A stretch of 14,770 nucleotides of DNA from Flavobacteriales bacterium (lineage in GTDB: Bacteria; Bacteroidota; Bacteroidia; Flavobacteriales; UA16), in the NCBI GenBank assembly GCA_030831885.1, contig JAURKF010000331.1:1-14770 (forward strand), read 5' to 3'. The position numbers and the translations under genes are program-made. Positions 12,304 to 14,770 of this stretch are shown piece after piece (position 1 is the first letter of the stretch; every line of letters starts with the position of its first letter). Under the pieces are notes generated by a model that was not told the DNA's origin, ran no database searches, and saw only the letters and a list, made by a program, of their open reading frames with translations.

Positions 12304-14770
12304 TTAAGCAATTTTTACAACAGGAATATTTTCTGAATTCAGCAATACGAAGTCATCAATATTTTCAATCAATGGAGGAGAATACTTTGGAGCGTATGGA
12401 TGGAACTTTCCATTTTCGAAGATGGAAATAGAGCGGGTTAAAGGATGCACAGCGGCCAGCATTACCCATTGGTTTTTAAACCACTCATAGGTAGATTCAT
12501 CACGCTGAATAACATTTAAAATGATATCTCCAAAATGCTCGACGACAACGAGCAATCTTACCGGCTCATGTAGTTCAATCATTTGACTTGGCAAGCCCGG
12601 GCGCAAATCGCCATCGATTCCATTGGCCACTGCAAATAGCCCCATAACGTTATGTGGCAGCTTAGAACCTGCACCTAGTTTATGATTATCTACACGCGAG
12701 AAAAAATACTCTAGGTTGATTCCACCGCATACAGGAGCGACAGCGCGCAGTATTGGGAATAAATAATTTCCTTGCGGATCCACCCTGTAATCGAACGAAT
12801 TCATGAATGCACGGCGATCTAAAAACAGATGGGAGGTGAGGTCGCGTCGTCCAACGACGCAAACAGCATTGGTAGCATGGTTTAATTCGGGTCGAGGCTC
12901 AAACAGTGTTATAGAGCGCATTTTTATTCGCTCATGAATTGCACTCATGTCAGTGGTCGAATCGACATTGATGAACCTTCTAGACCGTTCACGTGCATTT
13001 TTCGTGAGGGCATGATTGAATGACTGTATATTTTTTTGATGTTGTTGAGCATTTTCATTGGAAAGCGATTGCTCATCGAAAAATTCTATTTCGTCACGAG
13101 TGGTATCATGTAATGCTCCTACAAATTGTGTTGTGTCGGGAATATGAATTCCATTTTCAGCTAGTAGGGCGCGCACAGCAGGTTTATTGGCCATTGCGCA
13201 GAAAACGCGAGCATTGACAGAGCCGGCTCTTCCTGAACACGCGCCGCAGTCGTATGCTGCATAATGCGGATTGTTGGTGCTGCTTGCTCCATGACCTACA
13301 ATATATATCATCGGAGCAAAATCGCGCACGAGCCCTATGCTCCGTAAGGTTGTTTCCACACGCGCTGCCATTTCTTTGGCAGAAAATCCGGCGAATAAAT
13401 CGCCTACTTTTTCTTCGGAGGTGCGATCGATTTGTAACTCAGCCTTCTTGCTCATATGATTGAACGAGGAAGCTGCACCCGGTTGAAATCTCGGGTTGAA
13501 TACGTTGATGGCTAATTTAAGTGCCGACCAGAAACCCAATGTTTGACTAATAAGCCATCCACTATGCATAGAGTGCGCTTCTTTTCCCAAATGCAAGTCG
13601 CGTTTGCGTTTGGTATCGGTTGAGACTTCCTTTATCAGAAAGGCTGGATTTACGGGAGCAGGACAGAGTTTCGTAGTGAATTTTCCATCGACCGGTTGGA
13701 AGTAAAATTCAACTCCAAAAAAACCGGGCGAGCCATAGGTATAGCAATTAGAATCTTCATTTTCGAGGTATCGACGAAGTGAACATTCACGATCGTCGAT
13801 GCAGAATACTGCCTGAAAGCTATGGTTTCGCTGTTCTCTTAGTTCAGTGTTCGGCGTATGAATTCCGCCCAGAACCATATCGTAATAACTCCACTCGTAT
13901 GCTTGATGCCATAAAAAGAGTACCTCTTCCAACTCTGATGCAGCGATTTCTTCAAAGAGGTTGTGAATGCTATCTGTCAATTCCTTTTCAAGCGGCTTCC
14001 ATTGGTCGCCTAGCCTGTATTCGAGCGCATCAATTTCGAGCGCCAATTCAAAGAAAATAAGTTCTTCGAGCTTGATATCACGCTTATCGAGTAGTGTATG
14101 GGGGTGTTGTTCAACTGCCGCTACCATGCCCGACCAACCTTGATGAGCAAATTGTTGATCGAACAAATACTGCGCATAGTTACTGCTGTTTCCAATGAGC
14201 TGAGCGAGCAGATCTTCTATACCAAGAGAGCGATTCATAAGGATCGTTCGTCCTCGTTTTGTTCGAAATATGCTCACTGCGGAGTCTTCTTCTAACGTTC
14301 GAACGGCATCCAGAAAGCACATATCTTTTATAGGAAACTCCCAAATGGAGATTCCTTGATCGAGGAAGTTGCACAGTATGCGAAACAGCAACGGGTGTAC
14401 AAGTGCATCGAGATCGATTTTATAATTTCGCTTCCACAGGCCGCGCAATGCCCCAATGCGAGGATGATCAGGAATTTCGAAGGTTTTATGTATCAATCGG
14501 TCGAGCCATTCTTGGGAATCTGCTATTCCATTCTGGTCTTCTATAAGACGAATCAGCATATCACGATTGATGCGACCTGAATGATAGGCTTGTCTGTATT
14601 CTTTCAAGGGTAAAAGAACACGGTAACCGAAACGTCGAGAGGCTTTTCGAGTTCCTTCTTTAAAAGTTAGATGCTGAAACGCATGCAGCGTATTGTGATG
14701 GATAAAATCCTTAAGGGGCGCTTGCGCAGGTAGCTGATGACTCAGCTCGAGCAAAACATGACTTAAATGA
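12304..14770 (-). CDS. dabA: DabA (DUF2309/UPF0753), carbonic-anhydrase-like inorganic-carbon accumulation subunit, 5' end missing
   Basis: A peripheral subunit that, with DabB, is thought to hydrate CO2 to bicarbonate in one direction using membrane potential. Numbering from the TTG at 14754 gives 816 residues. The frame is open to the right edge (five more codons, LSHV before LLELSHQ), so the true start lies outside; TTG 14754 is probably not a start. The N-terminus LPAQAPLKDFIHHNTLHAFQHL is the family signature. The zinc site of beta-carbonic-anhydrase type is Cys318 and Asp320 (VFCIDDRE), His488 (IVGHGASS) and Cys503 (DCGACSG), with Arg322 for the Asp-Arg dyad. H-to-C spacing is 15, as in the characterised Halothiobacillus protein, and D-to-H spacing is close (168 versus 171). 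HPLTRSISIFENG near the C-terminus is also conserved-looking. It is first in the four-gene operon; the promoter is outside the window. Confidence 0.95.
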   Translation of the reverse strand, partial: HLSHVLLELSHQLPAQAPLKDFIHHNTLHAFQHLTFKEGTRKASRRFGYRVLLPLKEYRQAYHSGRINRDMLIRLIEDQNGIADSQEWLDRLIHKTFEIPDHPRIGALRGLWKRNYKIDLDALVHPLLFRILCNFLDQGISIWEFPIKDMCFLDAVRTLEEDSAVSIFRTKRGRTILMNRSLGIEDLLAQLIGNSSNYAQYLFDQQFAHQGWSGMVAAVEQHPHTLLDKRDIKLEELIFFELALEIDALEYRLGDQWKPLEKELTDSIHNLFEEIAASELEEVLFLWHQAYEWSYYDMVLGGIHTPNTELREQRNHSFQAVFCIDDRECSLRRYLENEDSNCYTYGSPGFFGVEFYFQPVDGKFTTKLCPAPVNPAFLIKEVSTDTKRKRDLHLGKEAHSMHSGWLISQTLGFWSALKLAINVFNPRFQPGAASSFNHMSKKAELQIDRTSEEKVGDLFAGFSAKEMAARVETTLRSIGLVRDFAPMIYIVGHGASSTNNPHYAAYDCGACSGRAGSVNARVFCAMANKPAVRALLAENGIHIPDTTQFVGALHDTTRDEIEFFDEQSLSNENAQQHQKNIQSFNHALTKNARERSRRFINVDSTTDMSAIHERIKMRSITLFEPRPELNHATNAVCVVGRRDLTSHLFLDRRAFMNSFDYRVDPQGNYLFPILRAVAPVCGGINLEYFFSRVDNHKLGAGSKLPHNVMGLFAVANGIDGDLRPGLPSQMIELHEPVRLLVVVEHFGDIILNVIQRDESTYEWFKNQWVMLAAVHPLTRSISIFENGKFHPYAPKYSPPLIENIDDFVLLNSENIPVVKIA

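Noticed and set aside
1..14770. Search by eye for CRISPR arrays, insertion-sequence ends, integrases and phage or defence genes
   Set aside because: No regularly spaced repeats, transposase motifs or target-site duplications were seen; all long frames are housekeeping, transport or envelope genes.

Overview
The window looks like chromosomal DNA from a member of the Bacteroidota. The grounds are moderate GC, start codons with little or no Shine-Dalgarno sequence, several TAnnTTTG-like -7 promoter elements, a TonB of the paired-cysteine type common in that phylum, and gene families typical of it (UMF1 transporter, DUF2490 barrel, DUF2309/DabA operon). A genus cannot be named from the sequence. 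No insertion sequence, phage gene, integrase or CRISPR array is visible.

Left part (1-7240), single genes in alternating orientation: the C-terminal part of a glycosylasparaginase (1-591, +); a small receiver-like protein without the phospho-acceptor Asp (594-929, -); a UbiA-family prenyltransferase (952-1938, +); a UMF1/Atg22-like MFS transporter (1930-3234, -); L-2-hydroxyglutarate oxidase lhgO (3315-4532, +); a strong terminator; a small secreted protein with nine cysteines (4579-4941, -); an orphan TonB-family protein (5155-6018, +); and a saccharopine/alanine dehydrogenase-like oxidoreductase (6019-7239, -). Convergent gene ends are packed tightly: 2 bp apart, 9 bp overlapping, or abutting.

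Middle part (7240-7985), RNA genes: a tmRNA (ssrA, about 7429-7825), not obvious because only spurious ORFs cover it, followed by a UUCG-loop terminator, a tRNA-Val(GAC) (7863-7937) and another strong terminator. The tmRNA tag reads NDNTSYALAA and ends in the standard YALAA degron. The tRNA appears to carry C instead of the near-universal U at position 33.

Right part (7988-14770, all minus strand): one compact four-gene operon in the order dabA (DUF2309, runs off the right edge), dabB (NuoL-like proton-conducting subunit), a SulP anion transporter with a C-terminal STAS domain, and a DUF2490 predicted outer-membrane beta-barrel. Junctions are 2 bp, 4 bp and a 4-bp ATGA overlap. DabA keeps the beta-carbonic-anhydrase-like zinc site (C, D, H, C plus R) with spacing that fits the characterised enzyme. 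The best reading is an energy-coupled inorganic-carbon (CO2 to bicarbonate) accumulation module, here with an added bicarbonate/anion transporter and a translationally coupled outer-membrane protein of unknown function. No RuBisCO, carboxysome or separate carbonic anhydrase gene lies in the window, so the module probably supplies bicarbonate for anaplerotic and biosynthetic carboxylations or pH balance, not autotrophy. That last point is inference.
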